Shown piece by piece: positions 1 through 7,202 of a DNA stretch of 51,527 bases. The position numbers and the translations under genes were made by a program. Source of the stretch: Planctomycetota bacterium (GTDB taxonomy: Bacteria > Planctomycetota > UBA1135 > UBA2386); assembly GCA_025459175.1 (NCBI GenBank), contig JALORC010000042.1, positions 1 through 51,527 of the forward strand. The letters run 5' to 3'. The first letter of the stretch is position 1, and each line of letters opens with the position of its first letter. The notes below the pieces were generated by a model. That model saw nothing but the letters and a program-made list of their open reading frames with translations, had not been told where the DNA came from and did no database searches.

Positions 1-69
1 TCGACGGTCCTTGTCACGCGCCTTCACCTCATCCGAGATCGCCGTCTTAAACCTGTTGATCGCTGACAT
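1..69 (-). CDS. Partial unknown gene, N-terminal 23 codons only
   Basis: A minus-strand reading frame opens with ATG at 69-67 and runs off the left edge of the window after 23 codons. It begins MSAINRFKTAISDEVKARDK, a charged, helix-prone stretch. The support is a strong Shine-Dalgarno GGAGG four bases upstream of the ATG on the minus strand. Too little protein is present to assign a family. It would be transcribed away from the gene at 489, with the 70-488 gap as its upstream region. Confidence 0.6.
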   Translation of the reverse strand, partial: MSAINRFKTAISDEVKARDKDRR

Positions 70-272
70 GAGGCCTCCGCTCTGGCCAACTTCAACTTCA
101 GCCGAACTGCCGACTTCCGGCACGCGGCCTCGCTCGCAGCCTACTGCCGACCTCGGCGAGCACAACCCCTCCAATGCCAACGCTCGCCAGCTCGTCCCCG
201 GAAATCGGCCGAACGGCCTGACTCCAACCGACCATCAGCTCTGACCCATCGCTCACCTCGACGACCCTCCTT

Positions 273-293
273 CCCCTCCCCGCGCCCCTCCCC
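273..293 (-). other. G-quadruplex motif (four G4 runs)
   Basis: On the minus strand there are four runs of four G (293-290, 288-285, 281-278, 276-273) with loops of 1, 3 and 1 nt, and a further G2/G3 pair follows to 265. This fits the canonical intramolecular G-quadruplex pattern with short loops. It lies about 200 bp upstream of the minus-strand gene start at 69. Confidence 0.55.
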
Positions 294-352
294 ATTCCAC
301 CCGACCGCGACGCCATCAAACAGACTTCGCCCGCAGAGCGACTCAGAGCCAC

Positions 353-390
353 GGCGAACGGTCACCGCTCCATCGCCAAGCCCGTTCGCC
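353..390. repeat. Inverted repeat, 9-bp arms
   Basis: GGCGAACGG at 353-361 pairs perfectly with CCGTTCGCC at 382-390, separated by 20 nt. It could be a split operator or a hairpin in the divergent promoter region. No protein partner can be named. Confidence 0.45.
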
Positions 391-472
391 AGGGCCACAA
401 CTGCGCGCGCTGGCCCGACCCGCGGCAGACCGCCCCATCGAGCCCCACCTTCCTGCCCGCTCCGAGCGCGGA

Positions 473-478
473 TAGAAC
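473..478 (+). promoter_or_regulatory. -10-like box for the gene at 489
   Basis: TAGAAC is followed by ten C-rich bases and then the ATG at 489, with no Shine-Dalgarno sequence. This is one of the repeated -10 plus 6-11 nt plus start arrangements in the window and implies a leaderless or near-leaderless mRNA. No good -35 is visible. Confidence 0.45.
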
Positions 479-488
479 CTCGGCCCCC

Positions 489-1082
489 ATGGCTTCGCGC
501 ACCCCAACTCGCAGCAGTGGCCGCAGCGGCGGTCGTTCGTCCTCTTCCCGCTCGTCCAGCTCCTCGGGCACCTCGCCGATGGTGTTCGTCGGCGTCGGCG
601 TCGCGATCGCGGCGTCCTTGGTGGTCGTGTTCCTGGCCACCAGCGGCAAGAAGGACACGCCGGCGGAGCCGAAGCCGGCCGTGCCGGCAGCCGCGAAGCC
701 GACTCCGGCGGCCGCTCCCTCCGCCTCACCGGCGATCGCGCTGGCGGGGGCGCGGGCGGGCAAGACGCCGGAGGAGCCGGCGCCGGGGCTGACCCAGGAC
801 ACACTGACCAAAGTGCGCGACCTGCTCCAGGAGGCCAAGAAGCTGTCCGACGAGGGGGTCAAGGCGCGCACTGCCGGTGACAACCAGAAGGCGCGCGAGA
901 GGCAGTCGGCCGCCAAGGACAAGATCGAGGCGCTGCAGAAGATGATCGAGGCGCCGCTGAGGTGGCAGGAGAAGGCTGACTTGGGGTCGTGGGCGCAGCC
1001 GGCCGAGTATGTGACGCTGGAGAACCTCTACGGCGAGGTCAGCAAGCTCGAGAAGCGCGTGCGCATGGGCGGCGGTACCTGA
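489..1082 (+). CDS. Single-pass membrane protein with coiled-coil tail
   Basis: The 197-aa protein has a Ser/Arg/Gly-rich cytoplasmic N-terminus (residues 1-30), one transmembrane helix (about 31-52, MVFVGVGVAIAASLVVVFLA), an Ala/Pro-rich linker (about 55-100) and a helical, Lys/Glu-rich C-terminal region (about 102-190) that looks like a coiled coil. I do not recognise a named family. Its stop is only 8 nt before the isomerase start at 1091, so the two are probably co-transcribed. The ATG is preferred because a -10-like hexamer lies 10 nt upstream. A role as a membrane-anchored structural or adaptor protein is only a guess. Confidence 0.7.
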   Translation: MASRTPTRSSGRSGGRSSSSRSSSSSGTSPMVFVGVGVAIAASLVVVFLATSGKKDTPAEPKPAVPAAAKPTPAAAPSASPAIALAGARAGKTPEEPAPGLTQDTLTKVRDLLQEAKKLSDEGVKARTAGDNQKARERQSAAKDKIEALQKMIEAPLRWQEKADLGSWAQPAEYVTLENLYGEVSKLEKRVRMGGGT

Positions 1083-1090
1083 TCGCGCCG

Positions 1091-1924
1091 ATGCTGCTCG
1101 GCTACCAGTCCAACGGGCTGCAGAACCATCGCCTGCCTGAAGCCCTGCAGCTGTTGGCCGCGAATGGCTACCAGGCCGTCGGGCTGACCCCGGACACCTG
1201 CCACCTCGATCCGACGATCACCACCGATCGGGATCTGGACCGGCTGGCGGCGCTGTTGCGGGAGCTGGGGCTGGTGCCGGTGATGGAGACCGGCGCGCGC
1301 TTCCTGCTCGATCCGCAGCACAAGCACGAGCCGACGTTGATGACCGTCGATGCGGCGGCGCGGCAGCGGCGGCTCGAGTTCTACCGACGGGCGGCGGCGA
1401 TGGGGGCGCGGCTGGGGGCCGAGGTGCTGTCGTTCTGGAGCGGCATCGATCGGGCGCCGGGTGCGGACAGTGGCGAACGGCTGCGCGCGGGCGTGCGGGC
1501 GGCGGGTGCGGCGATCGCGGCCGAGGGGCTGGTGCCGTCGCTGGAGCCGGAGCCGGGCATGGCGGTGGCGACGTTCGCGCAGTGGCTGCAGCTGCGGGAG
1601 GAGCTCGGCAGCGAGGCGCCGGCGTTGACGCTCGATGTCGGTCACCTTTACGCCGAGTGGGAAGGCGAACCGGTCGATGTCATCGGCGCGGCGGGGCCGT
1701 TCCTGCGCCAGGTGCAGCTCGAGGACATGCGTCGCGGGGTGCACGAGCATCTGCTGCCGGGGACCGGCGATGTCGACTTCGATGGGGTGCTAACCGCTAT
1801 CGAGAACACGGGTTATCGCGGGCCGGTGTGCTTCGAGCTGGGTCGCGACAGCCATCGCGCGCCGGCGGCGGTGGCGGCCTGCCGGGCGGTCTGGGACCGC
1901 TTTGGTGCGCATCGGCGTCGTTGA
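1091..1924 (+). CDS. Sugar phosphate isomerase/epimerase (xylose isomerase-like TIM barrel)
   Basis: The 277-aa product matches the AP-endonuclease-2/xylose-isomerase-like TIM barrel family that includes IolE, IolI and many sugar phosphate isomerases. The start at MLLGYQSNGL is chosen because residues further upstream read through the preceding gene in another frame. Likely metal ligands can be seen in order: Glu in SLEPEPGM, Asp and His in TLDVGHLYAEW, Glu in QLEDMRRG, the HEHLLPGTGDVDF loop typical of these enzymes, and Glu in CFELGRDSH. The substrate cannot be deduced. It follows the membrane coiled-coil gene by 8 nt, probably in one transcript. Confidence 0.85.
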   Translation: MLLGYQSNGLQNHRLPEALQLLAANGYQAVGLTPDTCHLDPTITTDRDLDRLAALLRELGLVPVMETGARFLLDPQHKHEPTLMTVDAAARQRRLEFYRRAAAMGARLGAEVLSFWSGIDRAPGADSGERLRAGVRAAGAAIAAEGLVPSLEPEPGMAVATFAQWLQLREELGSEAPALTLDVGHLYAEWEGEPVDVIGAAGPFLRQVQLEDMRRGVHEHLLPGTGDVDFDGVLTAIENTGYRGPVCFELGRDSHRAPAAVAACRAVWDRFGAHRRR

Positions 1925-2007
1925 CCGGTGCGGCCGGACGCCTCTACGCTTCCCGACCCCTCGCCAGCCCAGGTGTTGGCCCCTACGCACCCCCCGCACG
2001 ACCCGAC

Positions 2008-2307
2008 ATGAGACTCTGCCCGTCCGTCGAAGGCTCCGCGTCCCCCCTGATCACCCATCGGATCGGGGTCGACGTCTGCCTCGCGCGGCAATCGTCGAAC
2101 TTCCACAAGTGTCATCGGTGCATCTACCGGGGCATGGCCGCGAGCTGGGAGCCCGAGAACCCGCCGCTGGCGATGATCAACGTGCACGATGCCGAAGAGC
2201 CGGCGCAAGCCGACGTCAAGATCGTCGAGATCCCGCGCCTCGACGTCGCCGCCAAGGGTGGCAAGAAGGGCGGCGGCAAGCCGAAGGCCAGCGGCGCCGC
2301 GATGTGA
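2008..2307 (+). CDS. Small Cys-containing hypothetical protein
   Basis: This 99-aa protein has a central CLARQSSNFHKCHRCIYRG segment, whose CHRC pair with nearby Cys and His residues could form a small zinc knuckle, and a basic Lys/Gly-rich tail (KGGKKGGGKPKASGAA). The middle segment (AASWEPENPPLAMINVHD) is not low complexity, which supports real coding. I do not recognise the family. The ATG at 2008 is the start closest to the conserved-looking part; no Shine-Dalgarno is seen. It is followed by a hairpin shared with the convergent Hpt gene. A nucleic-acid-binding role is possible but unproven. Confidence 0.6.
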   Translation: MRLCPSVEGSASPLITHRIGVDVCLARQSSNFHKCHRCIYRGMAASWEPENPPLAMINVHDAEEPAQADVKIVEIPRLDVAAKGGKKGGGKPKASGAAM

Positions 2308-2316
2308 GTCGGGCGG

Positions 2317-2336
2317 GCGGAGCGCCTTGGCTCCGC
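2317..2336. terminator. Bidirectional terminator hairpin
   Basis: GCGGAGC (2317-2323) and GCTCCGC (2330-2336) form a perfect 7-bp stem with a 6-nt loop, in the 39-bp gap between convergent genes. There is no U-tract on either strand, as is common in GC-rich genomes. Confidence 0.55.
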
Positions 2337-2346
2337 GCGGGCCCGC

Positions 2347-2709
2347 TCAGCTCTGGTAGTCGGCCAGCAGCTGCTTGAGCGCGGCCTCGGCCTCGGTGAA
2401 GCGCTGCTGCAGCTGCTCCGCCAGGCGGCGCGACTCCTCGAGCCGGTGTTGCCGGGTCGCCAGCTGCATCTCCTCGCAGACGTTCTGCAGCAGCTGGGCG
2501 CCGAGGTTGCCCGACGAACCCTTCAGCGAGTGGGCGGCGCGTTCGGCCTGGTCGAAGTCGCCGTTGGCGAGCCCTGCCTGCACCGCGGCGACCTTGGAGG
2601 GGCCGTCGTCGAGGAACATCTGGATCAGGTCCAGCAGCAGCTCGGGGTCGCCGTCGTCCGAGAACGACAGCAGCTCCTCGACCACGCTCATGTCCAATAC
2701 TTGCTGCAT
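2347..2709 (-). CDS. Stand-alone histidine phosphotransfer (Hpt) protein
   Basis: The 120-aa protein is essentially a single Hpt four-helix domain. The phosphoacceptor motif AHSLKGSSGNLGA places the active His at about residue 60. Such proteins relay phosphate between a hybrid histidine kinase and a response regulator in the cytoplasm; no such partner is in this window. The ATG at 2709 is chosen because GGAGGAG lies just upstream, although the 1-3 nt spacing is short; a TTG 15 nt upstream is the alternative. It lies 50 nt downstream of the LeuA-like gene on the same strand, so it may share its transcript. Confidence 0.9.
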   Translation of the reverse strand: MQQVLDMSVVEELLSFSDDGDPELLLDLIQMFLDDGPSKVAAVQAGLANGDFDQAERAAHSLKGSSGNLGAQLLQNVCEEMQLATRQHRLEESRRLAEQLQQRFTEAEAALKQLLADYQS

Positions 2710-2759
2710 GCTCCTCCGGTGCAACGTTGGATCGGCTGCCGACCCGGAGGACTTGACGC

Positions 2760-3980
2760 TCAGGGCTGGGCGGCGGCGCGAACCTCGGCGTCGGTCAGCA
2801 GGCGCTTGCTCGACTTGCCGGCGACAAGGACGCGTTGCACCCGCTCCTCGGTCGGTTCGATTCCGAGACGTTCGAGCACGAACGCCGCGTTCGACTTGCC
2901 GGCCATCGGGCCGACCGCGATCTGCTGCTGCAGGCCGACCATGCCAGCGGGCACGCCGGAGTAGACCGCGTCGGCCAGCTCGGTGTCGCCCTTCTTGAAG
3001 GCCTTGATGACGGCGGCCGCGTGCACGCCGGTGCCGGTCTCGAACGCGTCGGCGCCGAGCACCGGGTAGTTGTGCGGAACGGTCACGGCCAGCGCCTTGG
3101 CGGCAGCGGCGACGTACTGCGGCAGCGTGGTCAGGTCGTTCTGGATCCAGCCCATCAGCCGGCAGTTGACCAGCAGCAGGTCCATCGGCGCGTTGCCGGC
3201 GCGTTCGCCGACGCCGAGCGCGCTGCCGTGCACGCGGTCGGCCCCGGCCTCGATCGCCGCCAGGCAGTTGGCGATGCCGAGGTCGCGGTCACGGTGGCCG
3301 TGCCAGTCGACGCCGAGTGTCTTGTCGTGCTGGTCGGCCAGCTCGCGGACGAACTTCACCACCGCGCGGGTGCCCTGCGGGGTGGCGTGGCCGACGGTGT
3401 CGCAGACGCACAGGCGGCGGGCGCCGAGTTCGATCGCGGTGCTGTAGAGCGCCCGCACCGTGTCCGGCCGGGCCCGGGTGGTGTCCTCGGTCACGTACAT
3501 GACCGGCAGGTTGTGCTGCCGCGCGAAGGTCAGCGCTTCGCGGGTGTTCTGCAGCATGCGCTCGAGGGTCCAGTCCTCGGCGTACTGGCGGATGTAGCTG
3601 CTGCCGATGAACGCGCAGACCTCGATCGGGATGCCCGCCTTCTGCGTCATCTCGACCACCGGCTCGATGTCGCTGACCACGGTGCGGCAGGCGACGTTGG
3701 CGCCGATGCGCAGGCGCTTGCTGGCTATGTGCTGGGCCAGCTTCAGGATGTCCTCGCGCGGCCGGCCGCCGGCCCCCGGCAGGCCGAGGTTGGCGGTGTG
3801 GATGCCGAGGCGGTCCATGCGCTCGAGCAGGTCCATCTTCTGCTCCAGCGGCGGGTCGCTGACCGCCGGCGATTGCAGGCCGTCGCGCAGCGTCTCGTCG
3901 TCGAACTGCAGCGGTCGGGTCGGGCGGAACGTGCCGCCGTCTTGGTTCCAGTCGTGGATCAGGTCCGCGATGCGCGTCAT
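2760..3980 (-). CDS. 2-isopropylmalate synthase-like (LeuA/HMGL family), catalytic domain only
   Basis: The 406-aa protein has the DRE-TIM metallolyase signature near its start (DDETLRDGLQSP), an HGH metal-ligand pair in WHGHRDRDLGIAN, and the GVGERAGNAPMDL loop typical of LeuA, homocitrate and citramalate synthases. These enzymes condense acetyl-CoA with a 2-oxo acid. It ends near residue 406, without the C-terminal LeuA dimer/allosteric domain, so leucine feedback through that domain is not expected. The usual Asn after HxH is replaced by Arg. The substrate is uncertain: 2-oxoisovalerate, pyruvate or 2-oxoglutarate. It is divergent from the aspartate kinase gene and has a good -10 (CATAAT) 10 nt before its ATG. 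Confidence 0.85.
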   Translation of the reverse strand: MTRIADLIHDWNQDGGTFRPTRPLQFDDETLRDGLQSPAVSDPPLEQKMDLLERMDRLGIHTANLGLPGAGGRPREDILKLAQHIASKRLRIGANVACRTVVSDIEPVVEMTQKAGIPIEVCAFIGSSYIRQYAEDWTLERMLQNTREALTFARQHNLPVMYVTEDTTRARPDTVRALYSTAIELGARRLCVCDTVGHATPQGTRAVVKFVRELADQHDKTLGVDWHGHRDRDLGIANCLAAIEAGADRVHGSALGVGERAGNAPMDLLLVNCRLMGWIQNDLTTLPQYVAAAAKALAVTVPHNYPVLGADAFETGTGVHAAAVIKAFKKGDTELADAVYSGVPAGMVGLQQQIAVGPMAGKSNAAFVLERLGIEPTEERVQRVLVAGKSSKRLLTDAEVRAAAQP

Positions 3981-3990
3981 AGGGGCGAGG

Positions 3991-3996
3991 ATTATG
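3991..3996 (-). promoter_or_regulatory. -10 box for the LeuA-like gene
   Basis: On the minus strand CATAAT (5 of 6 to the sigma-70 consensus) is followed by ten bases and the ATG at 3980. No Shine-Dalgarno is present between them, so the transcript is probably leaderless or has a leader of a few bases. Confidence 0.55.
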
Positions 3997-4056
3997 CCCG
4001 ACGGTCGCGCGGGCGAAGATGGGGAACCCCGCCTTCCTGCGCGCGCGCCGGGGCTG

Positions 4057-4062
4057 CATGAT
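4057..4062 (+). promoter_or_regulatory. -10-like box for the aspartate kinase gene
   Basis: CATGAT is followed by six bases and the GTG at 4069. This spacing would put transcription start at or next to the GTG, as proposed for several other genes here. Confidence 0.4.
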
Positions 4063-4068
4063 CCCCGC

Positions 4069-5379
4069 GTGATCGTGATGAAGTTCGGCGGCACTTCGGT
4101 CGGCTGTGCGAGGTCGATCCGCCAGGTCGTGCAGATCGTGCGCCAGCAGCTGGACCGCCGCCCGGTGGTGGTGGTGTCCGCCCACGCCGGGGTCACCGAT
4201 GCCTTGCTGGCGCTGGCCCGCACCGCCCCGACCGGGGCCGCCGACACCGACGCGATCGCCGAGCGCCACCGTGCGATCCTGCGCGAGCTCGGTCTGCCGC
4301 TCGACCTGCTCGACCCGCTGCTGCTCGAGGTCCGCGACCTGGCGCGCGGCCTGCGGCTGGTCGGCGCCGCCAGCCGGAAGGCGCTCGACCTGATGGCCAG
4401 CTACGGCGAACGGTGCAGCGCGCGCACCGTTGCCGCCGCCTTGCAGCAGGCGGGCGTGCCGGCGAGCGCGGTCGATGCGTTCACGGCCGGGCTGCGCACC
4501 GACAGCGCGTTCGGCCGGGCCCGCCCGTTGCCCGACGACGGTCGCATCCGCACGCACCTGCAGCGCGTGGTCGGGGTGCCGGTGGTGACCGGGTTCATCG
4601 CCGCCGACGAACAGGGCAACATCACCACGCTCGGTCGCAACGGCAGCGACTACTCGGCGGCGCTGTTCGGCATCGCGGTCGACGCCGAGGAGATCCAGAT
4701 CTGGAAGGACGTCGACGGCGTGCGCACCGCCGACCCGCGGCTGGTGCCCGGTGCGCTGCCGATCCGCAGCATGACGTTCGCCGAGGTGTGCGAGCTGGCG
4801 TCGTTCGGCAGCAAGGTGCTGCACCCGGCAGCGATGGTGCCGGCGATGCAGCGCGGCATCGCGCTGCGGGTGCGCAGCACGCTCGAGCCCGAGTCGCCCG
4901 GCACCGCGATCGAACGCGACGTGCCGGGGCCGCGCCCGCCGGTGCGCGCGATCGCCCATCGCGCCACCGCGGTGCTGGTCACGGTGACCTCGCAACGGCT
5001 GCAGCCGCAGCACACGTTCCTGGCCAAGGTGTTCGGCGAACTGGCGGAGCTGCAGTGCGACGTCGGCCCGGTCGCCGTGGCCGAGGCGGCGGTGACGTTC
5101 GCGGTCGACCCGGGCTTCGCCGACGCCGTGCAGACGGCGATGGCGGGGCTCGGTGAAGTGGTGCTCGAGACCGGGCAGGCGGTGGTCGGCGTGGTCGGCG
5201 AGGCGGCGGCGCTGGCGCGCGGTGGCGCAGCCGAACTGTTGACGACCCTCGCCGCGGCCGGGATCCGAGTACGCTGCGCGGGTCAGGGCGCGCTGGGCGG
5301 CACGTTCGCGTGCGTCGTCGCCGCCGAGGCGCTGCCGCGCACCATCGCGCTGCTGCACGAACGGTTCTTCCGCGGCTGA
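4069..5379 (+). CDS. lysC: Aspartate kinase
   Basis: The 436-aa protein catalyses ATP-dependent phosphorylation of aspartate, the first step to lysine, threonine and methionine. It opens with VIVMKFGGTSVG, the family's nucleotide-binding start, which fixes the GTG at 4069 (an ATG three codons later is the alternative). Further family motifs are TTLGRNGSDYSAA, WKDVDGVRTADPR and SFGSKVLHPAAM. The C-terminal part (about 305-436) holds two ACT-type regulatory modules, so feedback inhibition by an end product is likely. It resembles the ThrA/LysC-III type kinase but lacks a homoserine dehydrogenase domain. The gene begins a run of tightly spaced genes; the signal peptidase starts 3 nt after its stop. 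Confidence 0.93.
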   Translation: MIVMKFGGTSVGCARSIRQVVQIVRQQLDRRPVVVVSAHAGVTDALLALARTAPTGAADTDAIAERHRAILRELGLPLDLLDPLLLEVRDLARGLRLVGAASRKALDLMASYGERCSARTVAAALQQAGVPASAVDAFTAGLRTDSAFGRARPLPDDGRIRTHLQRVVGVPVVTGFIAADEQGNITTLGRNGSDYSAALFGIAVDAEEIQIWKDVDGVRTADPRLVPGALPIRSMTFAEVCELASFGSKVLHPAAMVPAMQRGIALRVRSTLEPESPGTAIERDVPGPRPPVRAIAHRATAVLVTVTSQRLQPQHTFLAKVFGELAELQCDVGPVAVAEAAVTFAVDPGFADAVQTAMAGLGEVVLETGQAVVGVVGEAAALARGGAAELLTTLAAAGIRVRCAGQGALGGTFACVVAAEALPRTIALLHERFFRG

Positions 5380-5382
5380 ACG

Positions 5383-6654
5383 ATGTCGAACGCGTCCCGC
5401 CATCTGCAACTGCTGCGCGATGCCCTGCTGGTGGCGGGCCTCGCGGTATTGACGGTGCAGGCGCTGCGCAAGTGGGTCGGCGATCGCTATCTGGTGCCCA
5501 CCGGCAGCATGGAGCCGGTGCTGCACGGGCACCCACAGCACGGCGACATCGTGTTCGTCGACAAGACCGCGCGCGCCGCGGATCGGCGCCGGCACGATCT
5601 GGTCGTGGTCGTCAATCCGAAGGAGCCGCAGAAGCAGATCGTCAAGCGGCTGGCGGCCCGTGGCGACGAGCACGAGGCGTGCTGGATCAACCTGATGGAT
5701 GGCGACGTGTGGCTCGGCCCGGATGCCCAGCACCTCGCACGTGAGCAGAAGGACCCGCGCCAGGCCCGGTCGATGCGGGTGCCGTGGGCCGAGGCGCCGG
5801 GCACGGCGGCCAGCGAAGGGGCGATCGCGATCGGTGGTGTCGGGCCGCTCGCCGGCGCCGGGCCGTGGCGGCTCGCGGCGAGCGACGCGCGGCTCGGCGA
5901 TCGTCGCCAGCAGCTGCTGCCGGGACCACGAACGGCGCGCCGGCGCGCTGCAGAAGGGCTGCTGCCGGACGGGTGTCTGGGCACCACGCGGCCGGTCGAC
6001 GCCGGCTGCATCGACGCCACCGGCGTGCGAAGCGCGGTCGGCAGCGACGTGTTCGTCACCGACGTCGGCCTCGACCTGCTGTGCGGCGAACTGCGCGGTG
6101 AACTGCTGGCGACGATCGAGACCCGCGCCGAGGCGTTGACGTTCCATTGGCAACCGGCCACCGGGCGGGTGGTGCTGTGGCGCGACGGCGTCGACGTCGA
6201 CGCGATGGTGCTGCCGGCGGGCCCGGCCGAACGGGTCGAGTTCGGTCTGCTCGACGACCGCGCGTTCTTCGTGCTCGACGACCAGCCGGCGCGGTCCTTC
6301 GTGGTCGCGCGGCGACCCGAGTGGAACGAGCGCGGCAGCGGCAAGCTGGCAGGGGTGCGCACCCTGGCGCACATCGCCGTCGTCGCCGAACCGGGGGGCG
6401 AGGGCCGGCTCGACCTCCGTTCGGTGCGGGTCTTCCACGACGTGTTCGCCTGGCGCGAGCCGATCGTCGGCAAGCGGGGCGAGGTCGGCACGTGGCCGCG
6501 GTTCGTGCCACCGGGGCGTTGGTTCCTGCTCGGCGACAGCGCGTTCGCGAGCAGCGACAGCCGCGAGTTCGATGCGGTGTCGATGGCGACGTTCCTCGGC
6601 GTGCCGCGACTGGTGCTCGGCCCGTGGCCGCGCGGTCGCCGGGTGCCGTCGTGA
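5383..6654 (+). CDS. lepB: Signal peptidase I (S26) with a large internal insert
   Basis: The 423-aa protein has an N-terminal hydrophobic segment (about 13-30), the catalytic Ser in VPTGSMEPVLHG (Ser42), the general-base Lys in KQIVKRLAARGD (Lys88) and, only near the end, the closing box LLGDSAFASSDSREFDAV. It would cleave signal peptides at the outer face of the inner membrane. Between the Lys box and the last box lie about 290 residues, far more than in usual S26 enzymes. Part of this insert (about 220-350; VVLWRDGVDVDAMVL, VEFGLLDDRAFFVLDDQP) resembles a concanavalin-like beta-sandwich. The stop overlaps the next start in GTGA, indicating translational coupling. Confidence 0.85.
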   Translation: MSNASRHLQLLRDALLVAGLAVLTVQALRKWVGDRYLVPTGSMEPVLHGHPQHGDIVFVDKTARAADRRRHDLVVVVNPKEPQKQIVKRLAARGDEHEACWINLMDGDVWLGPDAQHLAREQKDPRQARSMRVPWAEAPGTAASEGAIAIGGVGPLAGAGPWRLAASDARLGDRRQQLLPGPRTARRRAAEGLLPDGCLGTTRPVDAGCIDATGVRSAVGSDVFVTDVGLDLLCGELRGELLATIETRAEALTFHWQPATGRVVLWRDGVDVDAMVLPAGPAERVEFGLLDDRAFFVLDDQPARSFVVARRPEWNERGSGKLAGVRTLAHIAVVAEPGGEGRLDLRSVRVFHDVFAWREPIVGKRGEVGTWPRFVPPGRWFLLGDSAFASSDSREFDAVSMATFLGVPRLVLGPWPRGRRVPS

Positions 6655-7202
6655 GCGAACTGCCGCGTCCCCCCGCCGGCGCGCTGCTGCTGTCGGGCAC
6701 GGTGTTCTACGCGTTGCTGGCGCTGGCGGCGCTCGGCTGGCTGTCGCAGCGCGACCGCGGCGATGCGTTCGCCGACGCGGCGATCGGAGCGCACGGTGCG
6801 CTCCTCGGGGCCGCGGCTGGCCTCGTGGTCGGCTGCCTCGGCGCCGTCGCGCTCGGTCGGCTGGCGCGGCGAGTGCCCAGGTTCCGGCTGATGGATCGGT
6901 TGACGCGGGCGATGTTCGCCGGGATCGGTGACCTCGGTGCCATGGTGTTCGTGTTGATGGCGGCGATCGGCGAGGAGTTGTTCTTCCGGCTCGCCGTCCA
7001 GGACGCATTCGGGTTGCCGGGCTCGGTTGCCGCCTACGTGCTCGTGAATAGCAGTGTCGGCGGTCTGCGTTGGCTGCCGTATCTGCTGGTGCACGCCGCG
7101 GTCCTCGGTCTGCTGGTCCAGCAGGGCTTCGGCCTGCTCGGTTCGACCGTCGCCAACGCGATCATGAATCATCTCAATCTGTGGAGACTCCGATGCCGTT
7201 GA
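6651..7202 (+). CDS. CPBP-family intramembrane metalloprotease
   Basis: This 183-aa, mostly hydrophobic protein carries the CPBP (Abi/Rce1-like) signature: EELFFR (Glu108, Glu109, Arg113), a His after a hydrophobic helix (LPYLLVHAAV, His148) and NAIMNHLNL near the end (His174). These residues form the metal site in the membrane. Family members process prenylated or membrane proteins or confer bacteriocin immunity; the substrate here is unknown. The GTG start overlaps the signal peptidase stop by 4 nt and the gene overlaps the next start by 10 nt, so the three are probably translated together. Confidence 0.85.
   Translation: MSELPRPPAGALLLSGTVFYALLALAALGWLSQRDRGDAFADAAIGAHGALLGAAAGLVVGCLGAVALGRLARRVPRFRLMDRLTRAMFAGIGDLGAMVFVLMAAIGEELFFRLAVQDAFGLPGSVAAYVLVNSSVGGLRWLPYLLVHAAVLGLLVQQGFGLLGSTVANAIMNHLNLWRLRCR

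Larger units (their letters stand above)
70..488. other. 419-bp divergent intergenic region with G4 motif and inverted repeat
   Basis: No convincing coding frame is seen here; the overlapping frames on both strands are low-complexity and lack start signals. The gap separates the minus-strand gene at 1-69 from the plus-strand gene at 489, so it should hold both promoters. It contains a C-rich tract at 265-293 with G-quadruplex potential on the minus strand, a 9-bp inverted repeat at 353-390, and a -10-like hexamer at 473-478. Confidence 0.6.

Noticed and set aside
11..398. Short frames on both strands in the first gap
   Set aside because: They are low complexity, have no ribosome-binding site or -10 at their starts and overlap one another; only the edge gene at 1-69 has a good Shine-Dalgarno.
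3289..7008. 1239-codon open frame on the minus strand
   Set aside because: It covers lysC, lepB and CPBP in antisense, is extremely Arg/Pro/His-rich and has no domain; it is a by-product of high GC content.
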